Of a DNA stretch of 56,837 nt, positions 1 to 5,320 are shown piece by piece. The notes under the pieces were generated by a model. The model was not told the DNA's origin, made no database searches, and saw only the letters and a program-made list of their open reading frames with translations. The translations under genes were made by a program, and so were the position numbers. The first letter of the stretch is position 1; the number at the start of each line of letters is the position of its first letter. The DNA comes from Bacillota bacterium (GTDB taxonomy: Bacteria; Bacillota_I; Bacilli_A; RF39; UBA660): the NCBI GenBank assembly GCA_015059365.1, contig SVAO01000007.1:1-56837 (forward strand). Reading direction: 5' to 3'.

Positions 1-45
1 CTCATAACCCAAAGGTCGTTGGTTCAAATCCATCCTCCGCAACCA
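1..45 (+). tRNA. tRNA-Met (CAT), 3' part only
   Basis: Only the anticodon loop onward lies in the window: the CAT anticodon is at 3-5, followed by the variable loop, a T arm with GGTTCAAATCC and an encoded CCA at 43-45. The 5' half lies outside, so initiator and elongator Met cannot be told apart. It is the first of five tRNAs in one direction. Confidence 0.85.
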
Positions 46-48
46 TTT

Positions 49-124
49 GGTTCCGTGGTGTAGCGGTTATCACGTCTGCCTGTCACGCAGAAGATCGCGA
101 GTTCGATTCTCGTCGGAACCGCCA
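49..124 (+). tRNA. tRNA-Asp (GTC)
   Basis: A complete cloverleaf can be drawn: acceptor strands GGTTCCG and CGGAACC, anticodon stem TCTGC/GCAGA with loop CTGTCAC giving anticodon GTC at 82-84, T loop GTTCGATTC, and an encoded CCA. It is separated by 3 and 8 bases from its neighbours, so it is probably processed from one polycistronic tRNA transcript. Confidence 0.97.
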
Positions 125-132
125 TTTGTTTT

Positions 133-208
133 GGCTTCGTAGCTCAGTCGGTAGAGCAAAGGACTGAAAATCCTTGTGTCACTGGTTCGATTCCAGTCGG
201 AGCCACCA
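133..208 (+). tRNA. tRNA-Phe (GAA)
   Basis: Complete cloverleaf with acceptor GGCTTCG/CGGAGCC, anticodon stem AAGGA/TCCTT around loop CTGAAAA (anticodon GAA at 166-168), T loop GTTCGATTC and encoded CCA. Third gene of the tRNA cluster. Confidence 0.97.
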
Positions 209-230
209 TTTTTGTTTTTATGAAAATTTT

Positions 231-307
231 GCGCTCGTAGCTCAGCTGGATAGAGTGTTTGGCTACGAACCAAAAGGTCAGGGGTTCGAATCCCTTCGAG
301 CGCACCA
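231..307 (+). tRNA. tRNA-Arg (ACG)
   Basis: Complete cloverleaf with acceptor GCGCTCG/CGAGCGC, anticodon stem TTTGG/CCAAA and loop CTACGAA, giving anticodon ACG at 265-267 (A34 is normally edited to inosine by TadA). CCA is encoded. Fourth gene of the cluster. Confidence 0.97.
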
Positions 308-315
308 CTGATTAT

Positions 316-392
316 CGGGAAATGGCTCAATTTGGTAGAGCACTTGGTTTGGGACCAAGGGGTTGCAGGTTCAAATCCTGTTTTCCCGACCA
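316..392 (+). tRNA. tRNA-Pro (TGG), integration target of the adjacent island
   Basis: Complete cloverleaf with acceptor CGGGAAA/TTTCCCG, anticodon stem CTTGG/CCAAG with loop TTTGGGA (anticodon TGG at 350-352) and encoded CCA. Its last 17 bases plus two more (376-394) recur exactly at 3508-3526, so this tRNA has served as an attachment site. The gene itself is intact, as expected when the integrating element restores the 3' end. Confidence 0.97.
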
Positions 393-404
393 TTTTGTAA
401 TTAG

Positions 405-427
405 CCCTTGTTTTTCAAGGGTTTTTT
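405..427 (+). terminator. Terminator of the tRNA cluster
   Basis: Stem CCCTTG/CAAGGG with a TTTTT loop followed by six T. It lies just behind tRNA-Pro and within the repeated att-proximal segment; a matching hairpin is present in the right-hand copy at 3537-3558. Confidence 0.85.
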
Positions 428-445
428 CGTATCTGAAAAAATTTT

Positions 446-468
446 GATCTTGTTTTTGATCTTGTTTC
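446..468 (+). repeat. Doubled GATCTTG direct repeat, arm-type site candidate
   Basis: Two copies of GATCTTGTTT spaced 12 bases apart. The same doubled motif appears at 3348-3369 (GGTCTTG form) and 3578-3600. Short direct repeats beside an att core are typical of integrase arm-type binding sites; that role is inferred. Confidence 0.5.
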
Positions 469-616
469 GGGAAAGTTTTGAACCAAAAGCAACCCCTTTG
501 GCCATAAAAAAATATTAAAACTGAGTCATTTTGATACTACTTATTATTTTTTTGAAAATAAACATTGACATTTTTTTGTTACTCTTTTTAAGATAAATAA
601 ATAGTTGAAAATAAAT

Positions 617-660
617 ATTTCTCGACCGTTTTAAGATTAACCTTTATTTCATAAGGAATT
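617..660 (+). repeat. Decayed middle copy of the att/terminator segment
   Basis: TTTCTCGACCGTTTT followed by an imperfect CCTT..AAGG hairpin lines up with TTTCCCGACCATTTT plus the CCCTT..AAGGG hairpin of the two better copies at 382-427 and 3514-3558. It is preceded, like the right copy, by a GTTGAAAATAAA..TTTCTC stretch. Read as the scar of an older integration event. Confidence 0.5.
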
Positions 661-763
661 TTAAAATATTACTGGTAATTTTGATTTTGTTTTAGTTTAA
701 AATAACTTCTTGACATAAAAAATGTATAGTTTAACTAATTGCATATAAAAAAGTAAGTCTTTA

Positions 764-772
764 TGTTATAAT
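764..772 (+). promoter_or_regulatory. Extended -10 promoter
   Basis: TGT-TATAAT with no good -35 at the right distance. Transcription would begin about seven bases downstream, just ahead of the GGAGG ribosome binding site of the next gene, so the leader would be very short. Confidence 0.5.
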
Positions 773-791
773 ATAAATGGAGGTAGTTAAT

Positions 792-1553
792 ATGAATGAC
801 AGCAATATTAGCAAAGTTGAAGTGTTAGATTATAATTCTATAAATATACTTGTGCGTGAAGCAACCAATCATGTAATATCTGGATCTCCAATGGCAGATG
901 AATATATTTCAAAGTTATTAGATGCATATAATGCAGCTCTATTATTAGATAGAACTTGGAATAGATATATACAAACCATAAATGATGCTGAAAAAACTGA
1001 CAAGTTCCAAGAAAGCTTGAAATTATTTGTTTTAAAAACTCTAGATTTTGAAAAGACAAGAAAAAAAATCTGTGAACAAGCTAAATCGTTAGATGATAAA
1101 AATATTGGAGATGTAACAAAACTAGTAGAGAAAACATTACAAGCTATGAAAGCAGGAGATAAAACTTTCGTGACAAATGTTCCGAATGTTACTAATAATG
1201 AAGTTAGAAGTTCAATATTAGGAACTTTAGAAATTGGCAAATTAGATAATATTTACGAAGAATTATTTGAGTTATATGTTAAAACATGGACTGATGAAGA
1301 AAAACAACGAGTAGAACAAATGGATACTAATCAAGTGTTGCTAGAGAATGTTAAACATACCAAAAAGTCTTTTGAACTTGACTATGAGGAAAATCATAGT
1401 AGGGTTGTTTCTGGAATTAAACGCTTGCAGTTTAAAAGCGATATTTTAAATAATGTATATTCTGTAATTGCGCAAGCAACAACTGTAACAAAAAATGAAT
1501 TAAAAAAATTAGATATTGTTCAACAAATGGATTCACATCATAGAATAATATAA
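792..1553 (+). CDS. Hypothetical protein, island orphan
   Basis: Not recognised. The start at 792 (MNDSNISK..) is preferred over an in-frame ATG at 777 because GGAGG at 779-783 then sits at correct spacing. The product is 253 residues, largely alpha-helical, acidic and rich in Lys, Asn and Thr, with no signal peptide, no membrane segment and no obvious catalytic motif. It has its own promoter and its own terminator, so it is a stand-alone cargo gene of the tRNA-Pro island. It is followed by a hairpin almost identical to the one behind the DUF3800 gene, which suggests the two cargo modules share an origin. A role in phage or plasmid conflict is possible only by location. Confidence 0.6.
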   Translation: MNDSNISKVEVLDYNSINILVREATNHVISGSPMADEYISKLLDAYNAALLLDRTWNRYIQTINDAEKTDKFQESLKLFVLKTLDFEKTRKKICEQAKSLDDKNIGDVTKLVEKTLQAMKAGDKTFVTNVPNVTNNEVRSSILGTLEIGKLDNIYEELFELYVKTWTDEEKQRVEQMDTNQVLLENVKHTKKSFELDYEENHSRVVSGIKRLQFKSDILNNVYSVIAQATTVTKNELKKLDIVQQMDSHHRII

Positions 1554-1570
1554 TATAGGGTAAGACAAAG

Positions 1571-1595
1571 CACTAGTTGCCAAACTGGTGTTTTT
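1571..1595 (+). terminator. Terminator of the island orphan gene
   Basis: CACTAGTT / AACTGGTG stem (one G-T pair) followed by five T. It shares CAAACTGGTGTTTTT with the terminator at 3321-3347. Confidence 0.75.
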
Positions 1596-1700
1596 AATTT
1601 GGTTTTTATATAATATTAGTTTGTTGCGATTATGCTAAATATTAAAATTTATAATTTGTATCAAAATTAAGTATATAAAAATAAAATTATAGCAAAAAAA

Positions 1701-1729
1701 TTGGCTAATTTTGTAATTTAGTGTATAAT
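1701..1729 (+). promoter_or_regulatory. Promoter of the DUF4145/DUF3800 operon
   Basis: TTGGCT, 17-base spacer, TATAAT. Transcription is expected to start near 1736, leaving a leader of about 150 bases before the first gene. Confidence 0.6.
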
Positions 1730-1753
1730 ATAAGCGATTAATGAATTAAGGAC

Positions 1754-1798
1754 GCTAGTACAGGTCTATAATTAATAGATTTTGTGTTGGCTTTTTTT
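1754..1798 (+). terminator. Leader hairpin with T tract (attenuator candidate)
   Basis: GCTAGTACAGG-TCTAT pairs with ATAGA-TTTTGTGTTGGC through about 14-16 pairs including G-T pairs, followed by seven T. It sits between the promoter at 1701-1729 and the DUF4145 start, so it would end most transcripts after about 60 nt. It could be an attenuator or the 3' end of a small RNA. The remaining 1554-1887 stretch has no gene. Confidence 0.5.
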
Positions 1799-1887
1799 AT
1801 ATAAAAAAGTAAACACAGCAATCAGATTGTCTAGAGTTATTAGATTACTAATCTATCAATCGCACGTTGAAAGGAGAAGAATAAATA

Positions 1888-2562
1888 ATGACAGAATTAA
1901 TTTATAAGGAAAAAATTTTCCCTAATAATTCAGCAAATTCATATTTAAGAGATAAAAAATATAATAAAGTATCAACTTGTCCATATTGTGGATTCACTGT
2001 AGATGCAATTCAGGAATCGCTACAGTTGTTTAATATAACAGATGGAAAAATAATGGATATTACATATAAGTGCACAAGTTGTGATAAAATTTTTCATGTT
2101 TGTTATAAGAAATTAAATAAGGAAGAAAGATTTGAACCGTTTAGTATTTTTCCTAGTTTTAAAGGTAGAAATTTTAGCGAACATATAACAGGTGTATCAT
2201 CACGATTTGTAAAATTATATAATCAGGCTTATAAAGCTGAATATGATGGTAATTACGAATTAGCGGGTTGTGGCTATAGAAATGCATTAGAAATATTAAT
2301 AAAAGACTATGCTATAAAAGTTTTGGAAGAATCACCTGAAGAAGTAGTGAAATGTAAACTATATAATGCAATTAAGTTGTATTTACCAGATGTTGATATG
2401 GGAAAATGTGCTGATGTAGTAAGAATATTAGGTAATGATAATACGCACTATGAAAGAGATTACGAAAATATTGATTTTCAGGTACTTAAACAATACTTAA
2501 ATATATTTATTGACATGATAGATGTGAAGATAAAAATTAAAAATCCGCCTGTTAGTAGATAA
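1888..2562 (+). CDS. DUF4145-type protein with N-terminal zinc ribbon
   Basis: A 224-residue soluble protein. Residues 31-34 (CPYC) and 62-65 (CTSC) form a probable zinc ribbon. The following helical part, with GNYELAGCGYRNALEILIKD, is the signature region of DUF4145, a family often found in restriction and other defence loci but without an assigned reaction. The start is set by AAGGAG at 1871-1876. It stands 20 bases before the DUF3800 gene and shares its promoter, so the two probably act together. Located inside the tRNA-Pro island. Family call fairly sure; function unknown. Confidence 0.75.
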   Translation: MTELIYKEKIFPNNSANSYLRDKKYNKVSTCPYCGFTVDAIQESLQLFNITDGKIMDITYKCTSCDKIFHVCYKKLNKEERFEPFSIFPSFKGRNFSEHITGVSSRFVKLYNQAYKAEYDGNYELAGCGYRNALEILIKDYAIKVLEESPEEVVKCKLYNAIKLYLPDVDMGKCADVVRILGNDNTHYERDYENIDFQVLKQYLNIFIDMIDVKIKIKNPPVSR

Positions 2563-2582
2563 GTAAATTTATAGGATGTGTT

Positions 2583-3224
2583 ATGGCAGTATATAAATTG
2601 TTATTGGATGAATCAGGTAATTTCGATAATCGTAATGAGAGATACATAATTATTGGTGGCGTGTTATTTGATGAAAAAAACCAAGAGAAATTGGAAAAAA
2701 TTTTTATTCCTTTGCACAAACATGTATGTAATGTATTTGGATGTAAAGAATTACATGGAAGTAAAAATAAAGAATTATATAAATATGTAGCTTCTATAGT
2801 TGGAGCTATCGATGAAATATCACCAGTTATTTTTGTTGTTGATAAAAAGAAAAGTTTTATTTTTGATAAATACGATAAAAAAAGTTTTAAGTATAATAAA
2901 GCGATAGAACATTTAATAAATAAAATGTTAAATGATGGATTAATAAAACAAAAGGATAAATTATATATAAAAATAGATAAGATAAATTTGAATAAATTAG
3001 AGCAACATAATTTACATACATATTTGCCAAATCAATTTGATTTTGTAAAAGAGGTTGTAGAAGAAGACTCAAGGAATAGTATTTGTTTGCAAATAGCTGA
3101 TTTGATTGTTAATCGTTTTAGTAAAAAAACAAGATGTAAATTAAGTTCGATAGAAGTAAAAATGTTAAATCCAAAAATATATTGTTTTTTAAGTGAAACT
3201 ATAGATGATTATTTGAAAGAATAA
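2583..3224 (+). CDS. DUF3800 family protein (RNase H-like fold)
   Basis: A 213-residue protein with the two DUF3800 hallmarks: an N-terminal LDESGNF (Asp/Glu, residues about 8-14) and a C-terminal IADLIVNRF. These acidic residues are thought to form an RNase H-like metal site, so a nuclease role is plausible but unproven. It lies 20 bases behind the DUF4145 gene in one transcription unit with a strong terminator behind it. DUF3800 genes are common cargo of prophages and genomic islands, which agrees with the att repeats on both sides. Confidence 0.8.
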   Translation: MAVYKLLLDESGNFDNRNERYIIIGGVLFDEKNQEKLEKIFIPLHKHVCNVFGCKELHGSKNKELYKYVASIVGAIDEISPVIFVVDKKKSFIFDKYDKKSFKYNKAIEHLINKMLNDGLIKQKDKLYIKIDKINLNKLEQHNLHTYLPNQFDFVKEVVEEDSRNSICLQIADLIVNRFSKKTRCKLSSIEVKMLNPKIYCFLSETIDDYLKE

Positions 3225-3320
3225 ACATTTTCTTTAATAAAGATAAGAATATTCTTTGTTGTGTTATCTAATTTTAAGAAATCTGATTTGACGAAAGTAA
3301 AGTAATAAAGATTATATAAA

Positions 3321-3347
3321 AACACCAGTTATCAAACTGGTGTTTTT
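3321..3347 (+). terminator. Terminator of the DUF4145/DUF3800 unit
   Basis: Perfect ACACCAGTT/AACTGGTGT stem with an ATCA loop, followed by a T run. Nearly the same hairpin as 1571-1595. Confidence 0.85.
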
Positions 3348-3398
3348 GGTCTTGTTTTGGTCTTGTTTCATGTTAATATTAATTAGTTTTATCGAAAA

Positions 3399-3436
3399 AA
3401 ACATTGACATTTTAAGGTAAAAACATTGACATTTTT
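3399..3436 (+). repeat. Tandem AAACATTGACATTTT motifs
   Basis: Two copies start at 3399 and 3421; a third lies at 560-575 near the decayed att copy. Each group precedes an att segment, so they look like part of the element's end (protein-binding sites or attP arm). The TTGACA inside is unlikely to be a set of -35 boxes, since no gene follows. Confidence 0.5.
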
Positions 3437-3507
3437 CGTTGAAAAATAAAGTGAAAGTGAGATTTTCGTTGAAAATAAAGGGTTTCTCAAAAATGGCCCA
3501 AATACTC

Positions 3508-3616
3508 TCCTGTTTTCCCGACCATTCGTTATTTTACCCTTATTTTATAAGGGTTTTTTCGTGCTTGAAAAAATTTTGTTCTTGTTTTTGATCTTGTTTC
3601 GGGAAAGATTTGAACC
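3508..3616 (+). repeat. Right att-like direct repeat (attR)
   Basis: Second copy of the 109-base segment at 376-484. It begins with an exact copy of the last 17 bases of tRNA-Pro plus TT, then a CCCTTA/TAAGGG terminator hairpin with T6, a doubled TCTTG arm (3578-3600) and TTTCGGGAAAG-ATTTGAACC. The 3132-base offset defines the apparent size of the integrated unit. No integrase gene remains between the copies. Confidence 0.75.
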
Positions 3617-3684
3617 TCAAGCCCTTTGCCCCAAAACTAATTTCTGCTATTAGTTTTAATTATTAGTTTTTTTCTTCAATTTAC

Positions 3685-4410
3685 TCATGCTTTATTGAAT
3701 ATTTTTTCAATTTTTGAATAATCTATGTCAAAACTAGTACCATGATCCTTTATGCACCCCGCTTTCTCCCCCTCTCTTACTACACCAATTTTAAAAGTTA
3801 TTCTCAAAAATCCGTTTTTGAAGTTTTCAATAAAGTGTTCAAAAGATTTAAATGTGTAACAATGATAGTTTATATATTTATAGTAAACTTCATTTTTTAT
3901 AATTTGTTGTTCAGCGTATACCAAAAATAAAAATTTTATTTTTCTTTCAATTTTTTCTTTTATTAAGTCAAACGACCAACTACAATCTGAGTCAATTAGA
4001 TTATCTAGTTTATTAAAAATTAATAAAGAAATATTTTTGTTTTTTTCATCTATGTTAAGTTTTCCATATAATGACTTACTTATATAAGTTTTTTTATTAT
4101 AATAAAATGATAGATTAAATACTTTGTATTTGGGCTGTTTAGAATCTGGATATCCATATAATTGTTGAATTCTTTTAATTTCAAATAAGTAGCTATCCGG
4201 AGTAGCGCTAAATAAAGTTATATATCCTTTATTATTATTTAATTTTGTTTTTATTTCGATTTGATTATAGTCTGGTATTTCAAGGGTGTTAGTTTCAATA
4301 TTCAGCAATTTTTCGAAAGTTATGCCAATTCCACCCGTCCCATGATACAAACTTTTAATCCAGTTTTTTTTAATAATTTTTTCTGTTTTTTCGATTATTT
4401 CTTGGAACAT
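3685..4410 (-). CDS. MvaI/BcnI-family type II restriction endonuclease, without methyltransferase
   Basis: A 241-residue protein whose first half matches the MvaI/BcnI nuclease fold: HGTGGIGITFEKLLNIE (residues 23-39) and the catalytic PD..EIK series with Asp47, Glu52 and Lys54. Characterised relatives cleave CCWGG or CCSGG as monomers. The start at 4410 is chosen because a GAGGAGG site precedes it on the minus strand; longer starts would overlap that site. No DNA methyltransferase is encoded anywhere in the window, which is odd for a type II enzyme. It lies just outside the right att copy and before tRNA-Ala, within the same accessory stretch. It could be a moron gene, a relic, or a partner of a methylase elsewhere. 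Confidence 0.75.
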   Translation of the reverse strand: MFQEIIEKTEKIIKKNWIKSLYHGTGGIGITFEKLLNIETNTLEIPDYNQIEIKTKLNNNKGYITLFSATPDSYLFEIKRIQQLYGYPDSKQPKYKVFNLSFYYNKKTYISKSLYGKLNIDEKNKNISLLIFNKLDNLIDSDCSWSFDLIKEKIERKIKFLFLVYAEQQIIKNEVYYKYINYHCYTFKSFEHFIENFKNGFLRITFKIGVVREGEKAGCIKDHGTSFDIDYSKIEKIFNKA

Positions 4411-4470
4411 GTAAAACCTCCTCATTATTAACATATTTCTTGGAGAGGAGATTTCCTTTGAAAAAGGATA

Positions 4471-4501
4471 AAATAAAAACTCAAACTATCATAGTTTGAG
4501 T
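4471..4501 (-). terminator. Terminator of tRNA-Ala
   Basis: ACTCAAACTA/TAGTTTGAGT hairpin followed on the minus strand by TTTTTATTTTAT, just behind the tRNA. Confidence 0.8.
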
Positions 4502-4514
4502 TAATGCATAAATA

Positions 4515-4591
4515 TGGTGGAGGATAAGGGATTCGAACCCTTGACCCCTTGCGTGCAAGGCAAGTGCTCTAGCCAGCTGAGCTAATCCCCC
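4515..4591 (-). tRNA. tRNA-Ala (TGC)
   Basis: On the minus strand: acceptor GGGGGAT/ATCCTCC, D arm TAGCTCAGCTGG, anticodon stem CTTGC/GCAAG with loop CTTGCAC (anticodon TGC, complement of 4555-4557), T loop GTTCGAATC and encoded CCA. It forms the right border of the accessory stretch. It is not itself duplicated. Confidence 0.96.
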
Positions 4592-4667
4592 AAAACCTGA
4601 CTGCTCATACAGTGTACCACAATTATGTATTGTTTGTCAATACTTTTGTAAAAAACATTAATTTTTT

Positions 4668-4696
4668 TTGACGGGGATAGAATAAATGCGTATAAA
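4668..4696 (+). promoter_or_regulatory. Promoter of the lipoprotein gene
   Basis: TTGACG, 17-base spacer, TATAAA, about 40 bases before the start codon. Confidence 0.65.
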
Positions 4697-4735
4697 ACTT
4701 GAAATTGCATTCACAATATAATAAGGAGGATAGAT

Positions 4736-5275
4736 ATGAAAAAAATTATGTTTATATTGTTAGTTGTGATATTAGTAACCGGTTGTGGAGAAATAAGTAA
4801 TACTCCTACTAAACAGGTAGAGGCTTTTTTGAATAAGTATCAAACGTTAGATCGGGAGGTATTAGATGATTTAGAAAATGTAATTTATCAGGAGGAAAGT
4901 TTTTCTGATGAAAATCGTAAAAAATATCGTGAAATTATAAAAAAACAATACAAAAACATGACATACAAAATAAAAGATGAGGAGGTTAATGCTGATGTTG
5001 CAATAGTCACTACTGAAATTAGCGTTCTAGATTTTTCTAAACCTTTAGCAGAAGCAAGAGAGTATCAAAAATCACATCCACAGGAATTTTTAGATTTAAA
5101 TGGTGTATATCAAGAATCTCTTTACTCTAATTATGTAATATCTAAACTAGAGGATGTACAAGAAAAGGTTAAATATACATTGGAAATAAAATTAAGTAAA
5201 ATAGATGGAAAATGGAAAATTGATGCTATTGATGATGAAACAGAGGATAAAATTTTGGGAATATATCAATATTAG
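4736..5275 (+). CDS. Predicted lipoprotein, function unknown
   Basis: A 179-residue secreted protein. The N-terminus (MKKIMF..VTGC) is a lipoprotein signal with the lipidated cysteine at position 17. The rest is acidic and Lys-rich and ends in a beta-rich part (KYTLEIKLSKIDGKWKIDAI) that resembles the NTF2-like/DUF4878 lipoproteins of Firmicutes, where W-K-I-D-x-I is typical. The AAGGAGG site at 4724-4730 fixes the start. It is a single-gene unit with its own promoter, and its terminator begins at the stop codon. Confidence 0.75.
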   Translation: MKKIMFILLVVILVTGCGEISNTPTKQVEAFLNKYQTLDREVLDDLENVIYQEESFSDENRKKYREIIKKQYKNMTYKIKDEEVNADVAIVTTEISVLDFSKPLAEAREYQKSHPQEFLDLNGVYQESLYSNYVISKLEDVQEKVKYTLEIKLSKIDGKWKIDAIDDETEDKILGIYQY

Positions 5276-5297
5276 GACATAATTTGTCCTTTTTTTC
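5275..5297 (+). terminator. Terminator of the lipoprotein gene
   Basis: GGACA/TGTCC stem with a TAATT loop and a run of eight T; it overlaps the stop codon by one base. Confidence 0.8.
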
Positions 5298-5304
5298 ATA
5301 TGTT
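5277..5304 (+). promoter_or_regulatory. Possible sigma-E-type promoter of dacB
   Basis: ACATAAT, 13 bases, CATATGTT resembles the mother-cell sigma-E consensus. In B. subtilis the dacB-spmA-spmB operon is sigma-E dependent. The match is partial and overlaps the preceding terminator. Confidence 0.3.
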
Positions 5305-5320
5305 GTTATAGGTGACATAT

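Larger units (their letters stand above)
376..484 (+). repeat. Left att-like direct repeat (attL) at the tRNA-Pro 3' end
   Basis: A 109-base segment made of the tRNA-Pro 3' end, the terminator hairpin, a doubled GATCTTG arm and the motif TTTCGGGAAAG..TTGAACC. It corresponds base for base in length to 3508-3616. The first 19 bases are identical in both copies, the hairpin arms differ in compensating ways, and the last third is nearly identical. This is the pattern expected of attL/attR flanking an integrated element. Confidence 0.75.
393..791. other. Gene-free left end of the island
   Basis: No credible reading frame. The stretch holds the tRNA terminator, the doubled GATCTTG arm, an inverted degenerate tRNA-Pro fragment (about 466-505), an AAACATTGACATTTT motif at 560-575 that also occurs twice near 3400-3436, a GTTGAAAATAAA..TTTCTC motif at 604-623 shared with 3468-3488, a decayed third att copy (617-660) and the promoter of the next gene. 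Confidence 0.6.
3225..3684. other. Gene-free right end of the island
   Basis: No coding potential. In order it contains a terminator (3321-3347), a doubled GGTCTTG arm (3348-3369), two AAACATTGACATTTT copies 22 bases apart (3399-3436), two TTTTCGTTGAAAA(A)TAAAG copies (3434-3450, 3463-3479), the right att copy (3508-3616) and a minus-strand-like degenerate tRNA-Pro fragment (about 3599-3645). Confidence 0.6.

Noticed and set aside
70..393. 107-codon open frame on the minus strand and a 62-codon frame on the plus strand (259-447)
   Set aside because: Both run through the tRNA cluster. The repeated GFEPATP/GIRTPDL-like peptides are the well-known false translation of tRNA T arms.
777..791. ATG at 777 as start of the island orphan gene
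   Set aside because: This ATG is part of the GGAGG ribosome binding site region; the ATG at 792 has correct spacing.
560..3436. A CRISPR array from the repeated AAACATTGACATTTT motifs
   Set aside because: Only three copies, two of them spaced by 7 bases and one 2.8 kb away; no regular spacers and no cas genes.
393..3616. A prophage or ICE
   Set aside because: No integrase, structural, relaxase or replication gene is present; only att-like repeats and three cargo genes.
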